NCBI RefSeq assembly: GCF_014898055.3
Contig: NW_023601433.1
Location: forward strand, 22,247,641 to 22,311,640
DNA length: 64,000 bases
Direction of reading: 5' to 3'
From: Talpa occidentalis
Taxonomy: Eukaryota; Chordata; Mammalia; Eulipotyphla; Talpidae
In this document: positions 63,301 through 64,000 of the stretch, one piece after another
Numbering within the stretch: position 1 is the first letter of the stretch
Layout of the letters: every line of letters begins with the position of its first letter
The notes under the pieces: generated by a model
What the model was told of the DNA's origin: nothing
The model's database searches: none
Seen by the model: the letters and a program-made list of their open reading frames with translations, nothing else
Made by a program: the position numbers and the translations under genes

Positions 63301-64000
63301 CTGCGTGAAGCTGCGTGCCGTGTGCGTTTACTGGGGCGGGGGGGGGGCGGGGGCGGGAGAGGAGAGGGGTCCTGACGGTAAACTCGCTTTCCACAATACT
63401 CTGACACTGCTCGTCCTCCCATACTCACGGCGCCCCCGCTGCCCCCCGGACCAGATGTCCTCCCCGGCACCTGCTGGCCCGCGCGGCCGCCCCAGCCCCG
63501 GGTGCGCGGGGGACAACCTTCTCCCGCCCCGCCGCGCTCCAATCAGCGGCCGCCCGGGGGGGGGGGGTGTGGGGGGCGGGGGGGGGGCAGCGGCGCTGGC
63601 CGTGGTGCTGACCCGGCCGCACCTCCCCGCTCCGTTGGGTTCCGCGAACCCAGAGGGCGTCCTCACTGAATCTGGGTTCCCTACCGCATCTCCGGATCCG
63701 AGGGAAAGGGTGGCCTCTGCTTAGAAAGATCCGGGTTTAACTTGTAAGTGAAACAATCACTCTTCTTCCCAGTGGGGACGTCCTTTGCTTCGCGGTGGTA
63801 GTAGAGAAAAGCACCCCACCCAGCGTGGGGCTGGGGAGGAGCGGAGCGGGAGGGAGAGAAGAGCCGAGTGTGCTTTCCGAAAGGACAACACTGGACCGTC
63901 CCCGAGCGCGGGCCGCGAGGACGCGTCTGGACGCAGGGGAGCTGAGACTGGCCCTGGAAGAAGACGGGGTAACAAGGGAGCAGAAACAGCCCTACTCCTT
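63301..64000. other. GC-rich flank downstream of ACTA1
   Basis: Contains G-runs able to form quadruplexes (63331-63357 and 63557-63590), a CCAAT box (63539-63543, ctccaatcag) and a CTCF-like site (63464-63477, listed separately). No open frame is convincing and no gene is recognised to the window end. Confidence 0.6.
63464..63477 (-). promoter_or_regulatory. CTCF-like motif downstream of ACTA1
   Basis: The minus strand reads CCAGCAGGTGCCGG, 13 of 14 positions of CCASYAGRKGGCRS as remembered. It lies about 165 bp after the ACTA1 poly(A) region, inside CpG-rich DNA. Binding is not shown by sequence alone. Confidence 0.35.

Overview
This is nuclear DNA from a placental mammal. It carries GT-AG-spliced genes, CpG-island promoters, L1 retrotransposons with target-site duplications (TSDs), ancient MIR and hAT elements, and about 20 copies of one lineage-specific tRNA-derived SINE. 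I could not name that SINE family with certainty. It is not Alu, B1/B2, the carnivore tRNA-Lys SINE, pig PRE-1, horse ERE or the vespertilionid-bat SINE as I remember them. A laurasiatherian host is plausible, but the species is unresolved.

All three genes lie on the + strand in the order ABCB10 (3' half) - NUP133 (complete) - ACTA1 (complete), which is the conserved order of human 1q42.13. Positions 1-14090 hold the last seven coding exons and 3'UTR of ABCB10, a mitochondrial ABC half-transporter. Positions 14129-17100 are intergenic, with two SINEs and a 5'-truncated L1. Positions 17100-54750 hold NUP133, a nuclear-pore Y-complex scaffold: a CpG-island promoter and 26 coding exons that sum to exactly 3471 nt (1156 aa). 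Its introns carry most of the repeats. Positions 54750-59690 are intergenic, with few recent repeats and a small cluster of muscle-type motifs near 59.3-59.6 kb. Positions 59690-63650 are a very GC-rich island containing ACTA1, skeletal alpha-actin, with classical CArG, MCAT and TATA promoter elements.

The three genes have no shared pathway; they are neighbours by conserved synteny. I saw no CRISPR array, operon, phage or other undescribed system. The strongest anomalies are in ACTA1. One is a 1-bp deficit in a C run of the last coding exon, which shifts the frame. The other is a perfect 13-bp tandem duplication across the exon-3 donor, which creates two donors out of frame with each other. 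Because the rest of the actin reading frame is perfectly preserved, an assembly error is the first hypothesis for the deletion. Other notable points are a 30-bp direct repeat in an ABCB10 intron, an inverted SINE pair in NUP133 intron 21, SINE copies sharing an unusual 3' tail, and CTCF-like motifs, one inside a NUP133 coding exon.
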